From the NCBI RefSeq assembly GCF_018613795.1, contig NZ_JAGGPN010000009.1, positions 40,898-104,897 on the forward strand: DNA of 64,000 nt, in the 5' to 3' direction. Origin of the DNA: Arthrobacter sp. ISL-65. Lineage in GTDB: Bacteria > Actinomycetota > Actinomycetes > Actinomycetales > Micrococcaceae. The notes under the pieces are model-generated. The model worked only from the letters and a program-made list of their open reading frames with translations, ran no database searches and was not told where the DNA came from. Numbering within the stretch: the stretch's first letter is position 1; the number at the start of each line of letters is the position of its first letter. Below are positions 36,184-44,359 of the stretch, piece after piece. The position numbers and the translations under genes are program-made.

Positions 36184-36290
36184 GGCGGGTACCCTTCTTC
36201 AGGCTGCGGCGGTAGGCATCGCGGCGGCCGGGTCCGGCTTCCGTCGATGCCACTGCCTGCAACGCATTGGCAAAGACCTTTTATTTCGCC

Positions 36291-36371
36291 ATCATACGGG
36301 GGCTGCGGGTTCTGAAAGGCGGGCCCTTAAAAAGGCTGAGTGGGGGCGGTCCCCAACGGCCGCCACCACTC
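36291..36371 (-). terminator. Terminator of the HTH/7-TM operon and promoter of the ABC operon
   Basis: On the minus strand, GAGTGGTGGCGG (36371-36360) pairs with CCGCCCCCACTC (36349-36338) with one mismatch, followed after AGCC by TTTTT (36333-36329). This is a rho-independent terminator about 110 bases past the last gene of the duplicated cassette. The -10 TATGAT (36296-36291) for the ABC operon lies just downstream. The rest of 36184-36482 shows no gene. Confidence 0.7.
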
Positions 36372-36482
36372 ATCCCCCCAATGTGCGATCCGGCAGGCGC
36401 CACGGCTTGTGAGCCAGGCAGCAACTGCTTTCACACATTCATGATTCTCTCACGGTCTAATGATTTTGTGAATACCGGTCAG

Positions 36483-37220
36483 CTACCTTTGGGTAGATGA
36501 CGTTCCGTGACTCCCGGGCCTGGCAACCTTGACGCGTGCCAGCCAGACCAGAATAAGGCCGGATATGTAGAAAACCACCGCCCCGTTGTTCACCGCCGGC
36601 GCGATGACGAGGAACTGGGGAGGCGCAAATTCAAGGCAGAGACCGGCCACAGTGGCCACCGCTCCGGCCGCCATCAGGGCCGCCCCGGTCCTGACGAGCG
36701 GGGGCAGGCTTTCCTTGACGCTGCGGAGCAAGGCAGGCAGCAGTGCCAGGGAGACGTATGCCAGGTAGCCCCGCGCGGCCGCCCAGTAGTACGGCAGCAG
36801 GGCCTCATTCCGGGCGCTGATGGCGCTGGCATCCCTGAAACGCACTGACGAGGCGGCCGGTTCCATCATAAGGAAGACCGTCACGAGGGCAGCTGAGAAA
36901 ATCGCGCGCATGGCCAGCCCCGGACGCCCGGCGATCATGCGGTGGGCGTCAGGGGCGCCAAACCCCTTCGTGACGCGGACTGCGATGAGGTAGATCGTGG
37001 CGAAAACAATCAGGCGCAGCAGGACGTGAGCAATGTTGATTCCGCCGATGGCTCCGTCGATGGCCATGTAGAACTGTTCGATGCTCAGTACCGCGGCGGC
37101 CGTCGCCAGCAGGAAGATGAAGAACACGGTTGGGTTCAGTCCGCGCAGTGCGCTCGGAATCCGGGCCAGGGCGGCACCGGCGCACACAACCAGTGTTATC
37201 CACGGGAGAACCTCGCTCAT
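36483..37220 (-). CDS. Seven-helix membrane protein of duplicated cassette (copy A)
   Basis: A 245-residue integral membrane protein with about seven hydrophobic helices and a short basic tail. Motifs are LARIPSALRG, LSIEQFYMAIDGAIGGINIAHVLLR and a YYWAAARGYLAYV segment. It resembles the N-terminal membrane part of the actinobacterial MAB_1171c family of putative transporters, from memory and at low similarity. Its ATG overlaps the stop of the HTH gene by four bases. It is a diverged paralogue of the protein at 38005. No catalytic motif is visible. Function unknown. Confidence 0.7.
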   Translation of the reverse strand: MSEVLPWITLVVCAGAALARIPSALRGLNPTVFFIFLLATAAAVLSIEQFYMAIDGAIGGINIAHVLLRLIVFATIYLIAVRVTKGFGAPDAHRMIAGRPGLAMRAIFSAALVTVFLMMEPAASSVRFRDASAISARNEALLPYYWAAARGYLAYVSLALLPALLRSVKESLPPLVRTGAALMAAGAVATVAGLCLEFAPPQFLVIAPAVNNGAVVFYISGLILVWLARVKVARPGSHGTSSTQR

Positions 37221-37969
37221 ACCAGGTTCTCCCAGATTCTTTCAGTCTGTTCCTGGTCCTGCTCCTGCCTTCGCAGGGTCTTGCCCAGCGCTTGGAGGCG
37301 TTCGCCGGACAGGGCGGCCAGGTCGCCGTCGCTAAGCCGGTCCAGGGCCGCCTGCCGTGCGCCCGGCGGCCAGCCGGCTTCCGCTTCGGTCACCAGCCCC
37401 GTAGCCACCAGTCCGCCGGCCAGTCCGACGCCGGCAGCCCGGGAGGTGGCGAGGGCAAGTTCCGGGGCGAGCCGGTTGGCGGTCAGTTGAGCGGAGTAGT
37501 TCTGCGGGGCGACGCCGGTGGCGGCGGAGACGCGGTGCCGGAGTTCGCCGTCGTCGATTGCGTCCACCCAGTTCTTCACCGAGGTGGCATGCGGCGGCGG
37601 GCTGAGTTCCGGCTGGCCCGTACCCGTACCCGTGCAGCCTGTGCCGGTGGAGCCCTTGGGTGCGGTGCGGACAATGACGGCCCGCAGCAGGTCGACGGTG
37701 GCGATTTGGCTTACCAGTTCCTTGTCGGAAGGAGGGAGGGAGGAACTGGCGAGGTCGCTGTACGTGTCAAAGGTGGCCAGTGCGGCGACCGGATTGATGT
37801 TGTAGGCCCGGCTGATGCTCACGACAGTAGTCTCGGCAACCTTTCCCCGCACCAGCTGCTGGGCGAGGGTGGTGCGCTTGACGCCGGAGACCCTGCAGAT
37901 ATCGGCCGTGCTGGTGTCCGGTGCCACGCCATTTAGCCAGCGCTGGAATGCTTTGGCGGGGAGGGGCAT
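37217..37969 (-). CDS. HTH protein of duplicated cassette (copy A)
   Basis: A 250-residue protein. Residues about 15-65 form a helix-turn-helix with SGVKRTTLAQQLVRGKVAE and ISRAYNINPVAALATF, reminiscent of phage-repressor or XRE-type proteins. Residues about 100-118 are Gly/Thr-rich. The last 130 residues (from HATSVKNWVDAIDDGELRHR) are nearly identical, in protein and DNA, to the same part of copy B. ATG 37969 follows GAGAG. The gene precedes and overlaps its 7-TM partner by four bases. It may act as regulator of, or sensor with, the membrane partner. Not characterised as far as I know. Confidence 0.75.
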   Translation of the reverse strand: MPLPAKAFQRWLNGVAPDTSTADICRVSGVKRTTLAQQLVRGKVAETTVVSISRAYNINPVAALATFDTYSDLASSSLPPSDKELVSQIATVDLLRAVIVRTAPKGSTGTGCTGTGTGQPELSPPPHATSVKNWVDAIDDGELRHRVSAATGVAPQNYSAQLTANRLAPELALATSRAAGVGLAGGLVATGLVTEAEAGWPPGARQAALDRLSDGDLAALSGERLQALGKTLRRQEQDQEQTERIWENLV

Positions 37970-38004
37970 GAAACGCTCTCTGCTGACGAATGATTGGAAC
38001 GATA

Positions 38005-38739
38005 CTAACGGCGTTCGGCGGACAGCGGCCGGTGCTTCCGGCCGGCCCGGCCGCTGGCCACCCAGATGAGTGCCAGGCCGACGACGAAGCACAGGATGGC
38101 TGTGTAGTTGACGACGAAGCGCAGGAACCCCAGCCCCGGCGGGACGACGGGGAACAACAACGAAAGGGGGATCGCGATGCTGCCCACGGCCAGAAGCGCC
38201 GCGCTCATCCTGAGCAGCGCGGGCAGCGGGCTCCGGATGGCCCGCAGCATCCCCGGCAGGATCGCGAGACACACATACGCCGGGTAGGCACGCCCGGCGG
38301 CGCCGTAGTACTCCACGAGGAGGGCGTTCTGCTGATTCTTGGCCGCCACGTCTACGAGCCCCGCCGACGATCCCGACGTGTCCATCAGGACAAAGCAGAC
38401 CACCAGCACGGCAGAAATCAGTCCCAGGGCAAGCATGCCGGTGCGGCCCCGTATCAGCTGGATTCCGCGGTTGTCCCCGAACCCGGCAGCAATCCGAAGG
38501 GCAAGGAAGAAGATGGCCCCGAAGATGATGAAGCGCAGCAGCAGGTTGGCCACGTTGGCACTGCCGAGCAGGGCATCGATCGCCAGATAGGGACCGTTGA
38601 TGCTGAGCAGGGTGGCCAGTGTCAGTAGCGCCAGAGCGTAGAAGATGGACCTGTTCTTCCGGCGGACCAGGTTCGGGATTCTGCTCAGCGTGGCCGCGCC
38701 GGACGCGATCAGGGTGGTCCACTGCAGGATTTCAATCAT
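38005..38739 (-). CDS. Seven-helix membrane protein of duplicated cassette (copy B)
   Basis: A 244-residue membrane protein with about seven helices, paralogous to copy A (shared LSRIPNLVRR, LSINGPYLAIDALLGSANVANLLLR and VEYYGAAGRAYPAYV), but clearly diverged. Its ATG overlaps the HTH stop by four bases (ATGA). It is followed after 35 bases by the HTH gene of copy A, so all four genes form one operon. Function unknown. Confidence 0.7.
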   Translation of the reverse strand: MIEILQWTTLIASGAATLSRIPNLVRRKNRSIFYALALLTLATLLSINGPYLAIDALLGSANVANLLLRFIIFGAIFFLALRIAAGFGDNRGIQLIRGRTGMLALGLISAVLVVCFVLMDTSGSSAGLVDVAAKNQQNALLVEYYGAAGRAYPAYVCLAILPGMLRAIRSPLPALLRMSAALLAVGSIAIPLSLLFPVVPPGLGFLRFVVNYTAILCFVVGLALIWVASGRAGRKHRPLSAERR

Positions 38740-39473
38740 CCGAGGTTCTCCCAGATCGTTTCGGTTTGTAGTTGGTCGTGTTCTTGCCGCCGCAAGGTCT
38801 TGCCGAGCGCCTGGAGGCGTTCGCCGGCCAGAACGGCCAGGTCGCCGTAGGTCATGCTATCCAGGGCAGCTTGCCGGGCACCGGGCGGCCAGCCGGCTTC
38901 GGCTTCGGTCACCAGCCCCGTTGCCACCAGTCCGCCGGTCAGTCCGACGCCGGCAGCCCGGGAGGTGGCGACGGCCAGTTCCGGGGCCAGCCGGTTGGCG
39001 GTCAGTTGAGCGGAGTAGTTCTGAGGGGCGACGCCGGTAGCGGCGGAGACGCGGTGGCGGAGTTCGCCGTCGTCGATTGCGTCCACCCAGTTTTTCACTG
39101 AGGTGGCATGCGGCGGCGGGCTGAGTCCGGGCGGCCCTGTGCCTTTTCCTGTGCCGGCGTCTAGCTCGGTGCGGGCGATGATGGCGTGCAGGAGGTCCGC
39201 GGTGGCGATCTGGCTGACCAGTTCCTGCAGCGTGGGCGGGATCGGCGGTTTTCCCAAATCCCGGTAAGGCTCAAAGGAGCCCAGCGCTGCCACCGGATTA
39301 ATATTGAAGGCCCGGCTGATCCCCACCACGGTTATCTCGGCCACCTTGCCGCGGACCAACTGCTGGGCCAGAGTGGTGCGCTTGACCCCTGACGCCCTGG
39401 CCACATCAGCAACGCTGGCATCCGGCGCGACGCCGTGCAGCCAGCGCTGGAAGACCTTGGCGGGTAGGGGCAT
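38736..39473 (-). CDS. HTH protein of duplicated cassette (copy B)
   Basis: A 245-residue paralogue of copy A. It starts MPLPAKVFQRWLHGVAPDAS and carries the same HTH (SGVKRTTLAQQLVRGKVAE, ISRAFNINPVAAL) and the shared C-terminal domain. The DNA of that C-terminal part (38890-39120) is almost identical to 37370-37600, while the HTH part and the membrane partner have drifted. That pattern fits gene conversion or strong constraint. It is the first gene of the operon; its promoter would lie within 39474-39530, where no clear -10 stands out. Confidence 0.75.
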   Translation of the reverse strand: MPLPAKVFQRWLHGVAPDASVADVARASGVKRTTLAQQLVRGKVAEITVVGISRAFNINPVAALGSFEPYRDLGKPPIPPTLQELVSQIATADLLHAIIARTELDAGTGKGTGPPGLSPPPHATSVKNWVDAIDDGELRHRVSAATGVAPQNYSAQLTANRLAPELAVATSRAAGVGLTGGLVATGLVTEAEAGWPPGARQAALDSMTYGDLAVLAGERLQALGKTLRRQEHDQLQTETIWENLG

Positions 39474-39553
39474 GGAACGCTCTCTGCTGACGGGCGGGGT
39501 GGTGCGAAGTGGCGGCCCGCCGGCTTGGATTTTACGTAGCGCGCCGCTTCAAC

Positions 39554-39612
39554 TATGCTAGGTGGTCGAACCCGCTGGTCCGTACACCCCCCAAGTCCGG
39601 ACCAGCGGGTTC
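39554..39612 (+). promoter_or_regulatory. -10 and 5' leader hairpin before the ABC-F gene
   Basis: -10 TATGCT (39554-39559) would start transcription at about 39566. GAACCCGCTGGTCCG (39568-39582) pairs perfectly with 39598-39612, leaving a 15-base C-rich loop. The hairpin would therefore sit at the very 5' end of the leader, 57 bases before the ATG. TTTC follows, too short for a good terminator. ABC-F genes elsewhere are controlled by leader attenuation; a role of that kind here is inference. Confidence 0.5.
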
Positions 39613-39668
39613 TTTCATGCCCGCCTGATTGTTCGGGTGAAAACGGGCAGCGGTGAGAGGATGGATTG

Positions 39669-41336
39669 ATGACTGCAACCCTAGTTGCGAAGGACCTTTC
39701 GGGCGGTCATAATCACCGCACCCTCTTCTCCGGGCTGTCCCTCACAGTGGCTCCCGGGGACGTTATTGGCGTGGTCGGCGCCAATGGCGCAGGCAAGTCC
39801 ACACTGCTGCGGCTCCTTGCCGGCGTGGACCAGGCGCAGGATGGCACAGTGAGCCTCGCACCGGCCGACGCCTTTGTGGGCTGGCTGCCGCAGGAACATG
39901 AACGGCTCGCAGGCGAAACCGTCGCCGCCTACATCGCCCGCCGCACCGGCTGCGCCAAAGCCACCGCCGAAATGGAATCCACGGCCGAGGCCCTCGGCTC
40001 GGGAGCGCCCGGAGCGGACGATGCCTACTCGATGGCCTTTGACCGGTGGATGGCCTCCGGCGCCGCGGACTTGGACGAACGGATAGCCCCCGTCCTGGCG
40101 GACCTGGGCCTGGACGTCGGCCCCGGCGCCGAAATGACCGGGCTGTCCGGTGGCCAGGCTGCGCGCGTGGCGCTCGCCGCCCTGCTGCTGAGCCGCTTCG
40201 ACGTCGTGCTCCTGGACGAGCCCACCAACGATCTTGACCTGGACGGCCTGGCCAAGCTGGAAGCCTTCGTGCAGGGGCTTCGCGGCGGCGCGGTGCTGGT
40301 CTCCCACGACCGCGAGTTCCTGGCACGCTGCGTGACCTCCATCGTGGAGCTGGACCTCGCCCAGAACTCGGTGGCCGTGTACGACGGCGGCTATGAGGCC
40401 TTCCTGGAGGAACGCGCCGTGGCCCGTCGGCACGCCCGGGAACGGTTCGAGGAATTTGCCACGACCAAGGCGGACCTGGTGTCCCGGGCGAGGACCCAGC
40501 GTGAGTGGAGCTCCCAGGGCGTCCGGAACGCGATGAAGAAAAACCCGGACAACGACAAGATCCGCCGGGCTGCCAGCTCCGAATCGTCGGAGAAGCAGGC
40601 GCAGAAGGTCCGGCAGATGGAATCGCGCATCGCCCGCCTGGACGTGGTGGAAGAACCGCGCAAGGAGTGGCAGCTGCAGTTCAGCATCGGCCAGGCGCCC
40701 CGCTCCAGCTCTGTGGTGGCCACGCTGCGCGACGCCGTCGCCCGGCAGGGCAGCTTCACCCTGGGGCCGGTCAACCTGCAGCTCAACGCCGGTGAGCGGA
40801 TAGGCATCACCGGGCCCAACGGCGCGGGAAAGTCGACGCTGCTCCGGCTGCTGCTGGGAACCCAGGAACCGGACTCCGGCGACGCTTCCCGCGGGGTGTC
40901 CGTGGCTGTCGGCGAGATCGACCAGGCCCGCGGGCTGCTGGCCGGTCACTTGAAACTGGCGGACGCCGTCGAAGCCGTCCTGACCGACTACACACCCGCC
41001 GAAGTCCGCACACTGCTGGCCAAATTCGGCCTCAAGGCGGACCACACCCCGCGCACCGTGGACTCGCTGTCGCCGGGGGAGCGGACCCGCGCCGCCCTGG
41101 CCCTGCTGCAGGCCCGCGGCGTGAACCTGCTGGTCCTGGACGAGCCCACCAACCACCTGGACCTCCCGGCGATCGAGCAGCTTGAAGAAGCACTGGAAAG
41201 CTACGACGGCGCCCTGCTGCTCGTCACCCACGACCGGCGGCTGCTGGAAAACGTCCGTCTTGACGCACGCTGGAACGTCGAGAACGGCGTCGTCACCGAG
41301 CTGCACGCCGATGCCACGAAAGGCAGCACCACATGA
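39669..41336 (+). CDS. ABC-F family ATP-binding protein
   Basis: A 555-residue soluble protein with two ATPase domains and no membrane helices. Walker A GANGAGKS (about residue 43) and GPNGAGKS (about 382); signatures LSGGQAARVAL and LSPGERTRAAL; Walker B LLDEPTND and VLDEPTNH; and a charged linker between them (RARTQREWSSQG, KIRRAASSESSEKQAQKVRQ). ABC-F proteins act on the ribosome as translation factors or antibiotic-resistance factors. ATG 39669 follows GAGAGGATGG. The next gene, an ABC exporter, overlaps by four bases. Which drug, if any, is unknown. Confidence 0.9.
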   Translation: MTATLVAKDLSGGHNHRTLFSGLSLTVAPGDVIGVVGANGAGKSTLLRLLAGVDQAQDGTVSLAPADAFVGWLPQEHERLAGETVAAYIARRTGCAKATAEMESTAEALGSGAPGADDAYSMAFDRWMASGAADLDERIAPVLADLGLDVGPGAEMTGLSGGQAARVALAALLLSRFDVVLLDEPTNDLDLDGLAKLEAFVQGLRGGAVLVSHDREFLARCVTSIVELDLAQNSVAVYDGGYEAFLEERAVARRHARERFEEFATTKADLVSRARTQREWSSQGVRNAMKKNPDNDKIRRAASSESSEKQAQKVRQMESRIARLDVVEEPRKEWQLQFSIGQAPRSSSVVATLRDAVARQGSFTLGPVNLQLNAGERIGITGPNGAGKSTLLRLLLGTQEPDSGDASRGVSVAVGEIDQARGLLAGHLKLADAVEAVLTDYTPAEVRTLLAKFGLKADHTPRTVDSLSPGERTRAALALLQARGVNLLVLDEPTNHLDLPAIEQLEEALESYDGALLLVTHDRRLLENVRLDARWNVENGVVTELHADATKGSTT

Positions 41337-43246
41337 GCATGGACCGGGTCGCCTGGAGTTCCCTCTACAACATCACCCGCGCCTCGAGCGGGTCCAAACC
41401 GTTCTCGAAGGCGACGCTGAAAAGGGTCTTCAGCTTTGCCCGCCCCCACCGCGGCAAGCTGATCGCCTTCGTGCTGCTGTCCATCGTGATGGCCGTCCTG
41501 GCGGTGGCCACCCCGGTCCTCGCCGGGCAGGTGGTCGACGAGATCATCGCCCACGCGGATGCCGGAACCGTGATCGGGCTCGCCGTCCTGATCGCCATCG
41601 TGGCCGTGGCGGAGGCCGGGCTAGGCCTGCTGACACGCTGGTTGTCGTCCACGATCGGTGAAGGCGTGATCCTGGATCTGCGGACCAAAGTCTTCGACCA
41701 CGTCCAGAAGATGCCGATTGCCTTCTTCACCAGGACCCGCACGGGAGCCCTCGTGAGCCGGCTGAACAACGATGTCATCGGAGCGCAGTCAGCCTTCGCA
41801 GGCACGCTCTCCGGCGTGGTCAGCAATGCCGTGGCCCTCGCGCTGACCCTGGCGGTCATGCTCAACAAGTCGTGGCTCGTGACAGTGCTCGCCATGGTCC
41901 TGCTGCCGATCTTCCTGATCCCTGCCCGACGGATGGGCTCCAGGCTGGCCGACCTGCGGCGCGAGGCGGCAGAACACAACGCCACCATGGGCACCCAGAT
42001 GACCGAGCGCTTCTCCGCGCCCGGCGCCACCCTGGTCAAGCTCTTCGGCCGCCCCGATGAGGAGTCCCACGAGTTCGCACTCCGTGCCGGCCGGGTCCGG
42101 GACATCGGCGTCCGCACCGCCATGCTGCAGTTCACCTTCGTCACGGCGCTGACCCTCGTCTCGGCCCTGGCCCTCGCCCTGGTCTACGGCCTGGGCGGCT
42201 GGCTCGCGCTCGCAGGGCAGTTGGCCGCGGGCGACGTCGTTGTGCTCGCACTGCTGCTCACCCGCCTCTACGCGCCGCTCACGGCGCTCTCGAACGCCCG
42301 CGTAGAAATCATGAGCGCCCTGGTTAGCTTCGAGCGCGTTTTCGAAATCCTGGACCTCAAACCGCTCATCCAGCAGAAGCCCGACGCCGTCGCCTCCCCG
42401 CGCGGTCCGCTCTCGGTGGAGTTCGACAATGTCCGCTTCGCCTACCCCTCGGCGGACAAGGTCTCGCTGGCCTCCTTGGAGGACGTGCGGACCCTGGACA
42501 CCCGCGGCGGCGAAGACGTGCTGCACGGCATCAGCTTCCGGGTGGAACCTGGGCAGACGGTGGCCCTCGTCGGCTCATCCGGAGCCGGGAAATCCACCAT
42601 CGCGCAACTCCTTTCGCGCCTGTACGACGTCGACTCGGGCGCCGTCCGCTTCGGCGGTACGACGCCCGGCACCGGCGTGGACGTCCGCGACCTCACCTTC
42701 GATTCGATGCGCCAGACCCTCGGCATGGTGACGCAGGACGGCCATCTGTTCCATGAGAGCATCGCCTCCAACCTGCGCCTGGCCCGCCCGGAGGCCACCG
42801 ACGAGCAGATGTGGGATGTGCTGCGCCGCGCCCGGCTGGAGGAAATGATCAGGTCCCTGCCCGATGGCCTGGACACTGTGGTGGGGGAGCGCGGCTACCG
42901 GCTCTCCGGCGGGGAACGCCAGCGGCTCACCATCGCCCGGCTGCTGATCGCCCAGCCCCGGGTGGTCATCCTCGATGAAGCCACCGCCGCGCTGGACTCC
43001 ACGAACGAAGCTGCCGTGCAGGCGGCGCTGGGTGCGGCGCTCGAGGGGCGCACCGCCGTCGTCATTGCCCACCGGCTCTCCACGATCCGCGCTGCTGACG
43101 CCATCCTGGTGGTGGAGGACGGACAGATTGTGGAACGCGGAACCCACACCGAGCTGCTGGCCGCGGACGGCCGCTACGCAGAGCTGTACCGGACCCAGTT
43201 CGCCGAGGCCACGGCCGTGGTGGAGGAAGCGGTCCCGGAGTACTGA
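41333..43246 (+). CDS. ABC exporter with fused permease and ATPase
   Basis: A 637-residue type IV exporter half: six-helix membrane domain (about 40-340), then an ATPase domain with Walker A GSSGAGKS (about 420), Q-loop MVTQDGHLFHES, signature YRLSGGERQRLTIARLL, Walker B VVILDEATAALDS and His switch IAHRLS. It would act as a homodimer to export lipids, peptides or drugs. ATG 41333 overlaps the ABC-F gene by four bases, so the two are coexpressed, which hints at a joint detoxification role. Substrate unknown. Confidence 0.92.
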   Translation: MSMDRVAWSSLYNITRASSGSKPFSKATLKRVFSFARPHRGKLIAFVLLSIVMAVLAVATPVLAGQVVDEIIAHADAGTVIGLAVLIAIVAVAEAGLGLLTRWLSSTIGEGVILDLRTKVFDHVQKMPIAFFTRTRTGALVSRLNNDVIGAQSAFAGTLSGVVSNAVALALTLAVMLNKSWLVTVLAMVLLPIFLIPARRMGSRLADLRREAAEHNATMGTQMTERFSAPGATLVKLFGRPDEESHEFALRAGRVRDIGVRTAMLQFTFVTALTLVSALALALVYGLGGWLALAGQLAAGDVVVLALLLTRLYAPLTALSNARVEIMSALVSFERVFEILDLKPLIQQKPDAVASPRGPLSVEFDNVRFAYPSADKVSLASLEDVRTLDTRGGEDVLHGISFRVEPGQTVALVGSSGAGKSTIAQLLSRLYDVDSGAVRFGGTTPGTGVDVRDLTFDSMRQTLGMVTQDGHLFHESIASNLRLARPEATDEQMWDVLRRARLEEMIRSLPDGLDTVVGERGYRLSGGERQRLTIARLLIAQPRVVILDEATAALDSTNEAAVQAALGAALEGRTAVVIAHRLSTIRAADAILVVEDGQIVERGTHTELLAADGRYAELYRTQFAEATAVVEEAVPEY

Positions 43247-43251
43247 CCTTT

Positions 43252-43662
43252 TCAGGCCTCGGGGCCGGATTCCGCCAGCGCCGGCAGTATGTGGTCTGTG
43301 AGCAGCGGTGCGAGGTCACGGGGCCATTCCGCCGCGAGGTCCAGCCACCGGATCTCGGCGATCTCAGCGGAGGGGTGGGCCACCCAGGTGCCCGGCGCGG
43401 TGAAGACGGTGGCTTCGATTTCCGTGGCTGCCTCGTTGGCGGCATCGGCCAGCCACACGCCCATGAGGGTCAGTTCCCGCGGATCGACAATGATCCCGAC
43501 TTCCTCCTGCAGCTCCCGGGCGGCGGCCTGCACCGCGGTCTCGCCGGGCTCGGGCTTGCCGCCTGGATGCATGAACTTGTCCGTGCCGCGCTTGCGGACG
43601 GTCAGGAGCCGGCCCGCGGCGTCATAGACACATACTGCGGAAACGATGATGCGCGGATTCAC
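43252..43662 (-). CDS. NUDIX hydrolase
   Basis: A 136-residue NUDIX protein. The box spans GGKPEPGET and RELQEEVGI around residues 33-56, with the needed Glu residues. It starts MNPRIIVSAVCVYDAAGRLLTVRKRG. It would hydrolyse a nucleoside-diphosphate derivative; the substrate is unknown. GTG 43662 overlaps the stop of the DUF6314 gene upstream (GTGA), so the two are translationally coupled. Confidence 0.88.
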   Translation of the reverse strand: MNPRIIVSAVCVYDAAGRLLTVRKRGTDKFMHPGGKPEPGETAVQAAARELQEEVGIIVDPRELTLMGVWLADAANEAATEIEATVFTAPGTWVAHPSAEIAEIRWLDLAAEWPRDLAPLLTDHILPALAESGPEA

Positions 43663-44198
43663 GGCTTCGAGCCTAGCCCGTCCACTGCCGCCACCGTTCC
43701 GGGCAGCCGCCGCAGCACTGACTCCAGCAGGAGGTCCTTGCGGGGGCCAGTGACATCCCAGACGTAACTGAACTCGTCCTCGCCGTGGACCAGGTAGGTG
43801 ACGCGGTAGGTGTCCGGATCGCACCAGTGCCGGTCCTGGCTAGCCTCCGGGGAGAAGCTCATCCGGTGGAACGGCCGGCCGTCGGGAAACAGCATGTCCA
43901 TGGCATCCGGGGTGTCCGCGGGCCTGAGCAGGTAATCGCGGGTGGCCGGGCCGGAGAAGGTGTCGGCGTCGGCAGCAGGCCAGACCACGGTCCCTTCCTC
44001 GTGGAAGCGGAGCCCGCCGTCGCCGTCCGGGGAAAAGATCACGACGCCGGTAAAGGTTCCGCGGGTGCCCGCGGCCCGGTCCAGCATGGTCCGCTCCACG
44101 GACCACCGGCCTGCGGCCGGAAGGTCGGAGGATGAAGGGTCCGCCGGCGTTGTGCCCAGCAGATAGTCGCGGAGCCCGGACGGGTGCTGCAGATTCAA
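43659..44198 (-). CDS. DUF6314 family protein
   Basis: A 179-residue protein with the DUF6314 pattern: AAGRWSVERTMLDRAAGTRGTFTG, then HEEGTV, MLFPDGRPFHRM, and a C-terminal WCDPDTYRVTYLVHGEDEFSYVW. The compact beta-rich fold may bind small ligands; no function is known. The best start is TTG 44198, only one base from the end of tRNA-Arg on the same strand, so the gene probably depends on read-through or on a promoter within or before the tRNA. It overlaps the NUDIX gene. Confidence 0.7.
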   Translation of the reverse strand: MNLQHPSGLRDYLLGTTPADPSSSDLPAAGRWSVERTMLDRAAGTRGTFTGVVIFSPDGDGGLRFHEEGTVVWPAADADTFSGPATRDYLLRPADTPDAMDMLFPDGRPFHRMSFSPEASQDRHWCDPDTYRVTYLVHGEDEFSYVWDVTGPRKDLLLESVLRRLPGTVAAVDGLGSKP

Positions 44199-44199
44199 G

Positions 44200-44272
44200 T
44201 GCCCTCGATTGGAATCGAACCAACGACACCGGCTTTAGGAGAGCCGTGCTCTATCCACTGAGCTACGAGGGC
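44200..44272 (-). tRNA. tRNA-Arg (anticodon CCT)
   Basis: On the minus strand, acceptor GCCCTCG pairs with CGAGGGC, then discriminator A. The D arm is GCTC/GAGC, the anticodon arm CGGCT-CTCCTAA-AGCCG gives anticodon CCT (reads AGG), and the T arm is GTTGG-TTCGATT-CCAAT. The CCA is not encoded. It is one base upstream of the DUF6314 start. Confidence 0.95.
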
Positions 44273-44359
44273 GGGTGCCCGCCGCAGCCGGGTTTTGGAC
44301 CGGCCCGTTCGGGCACGCTTACAAGCATACAAGGTGAGCGCGCGTACTACGCTCTTGGC

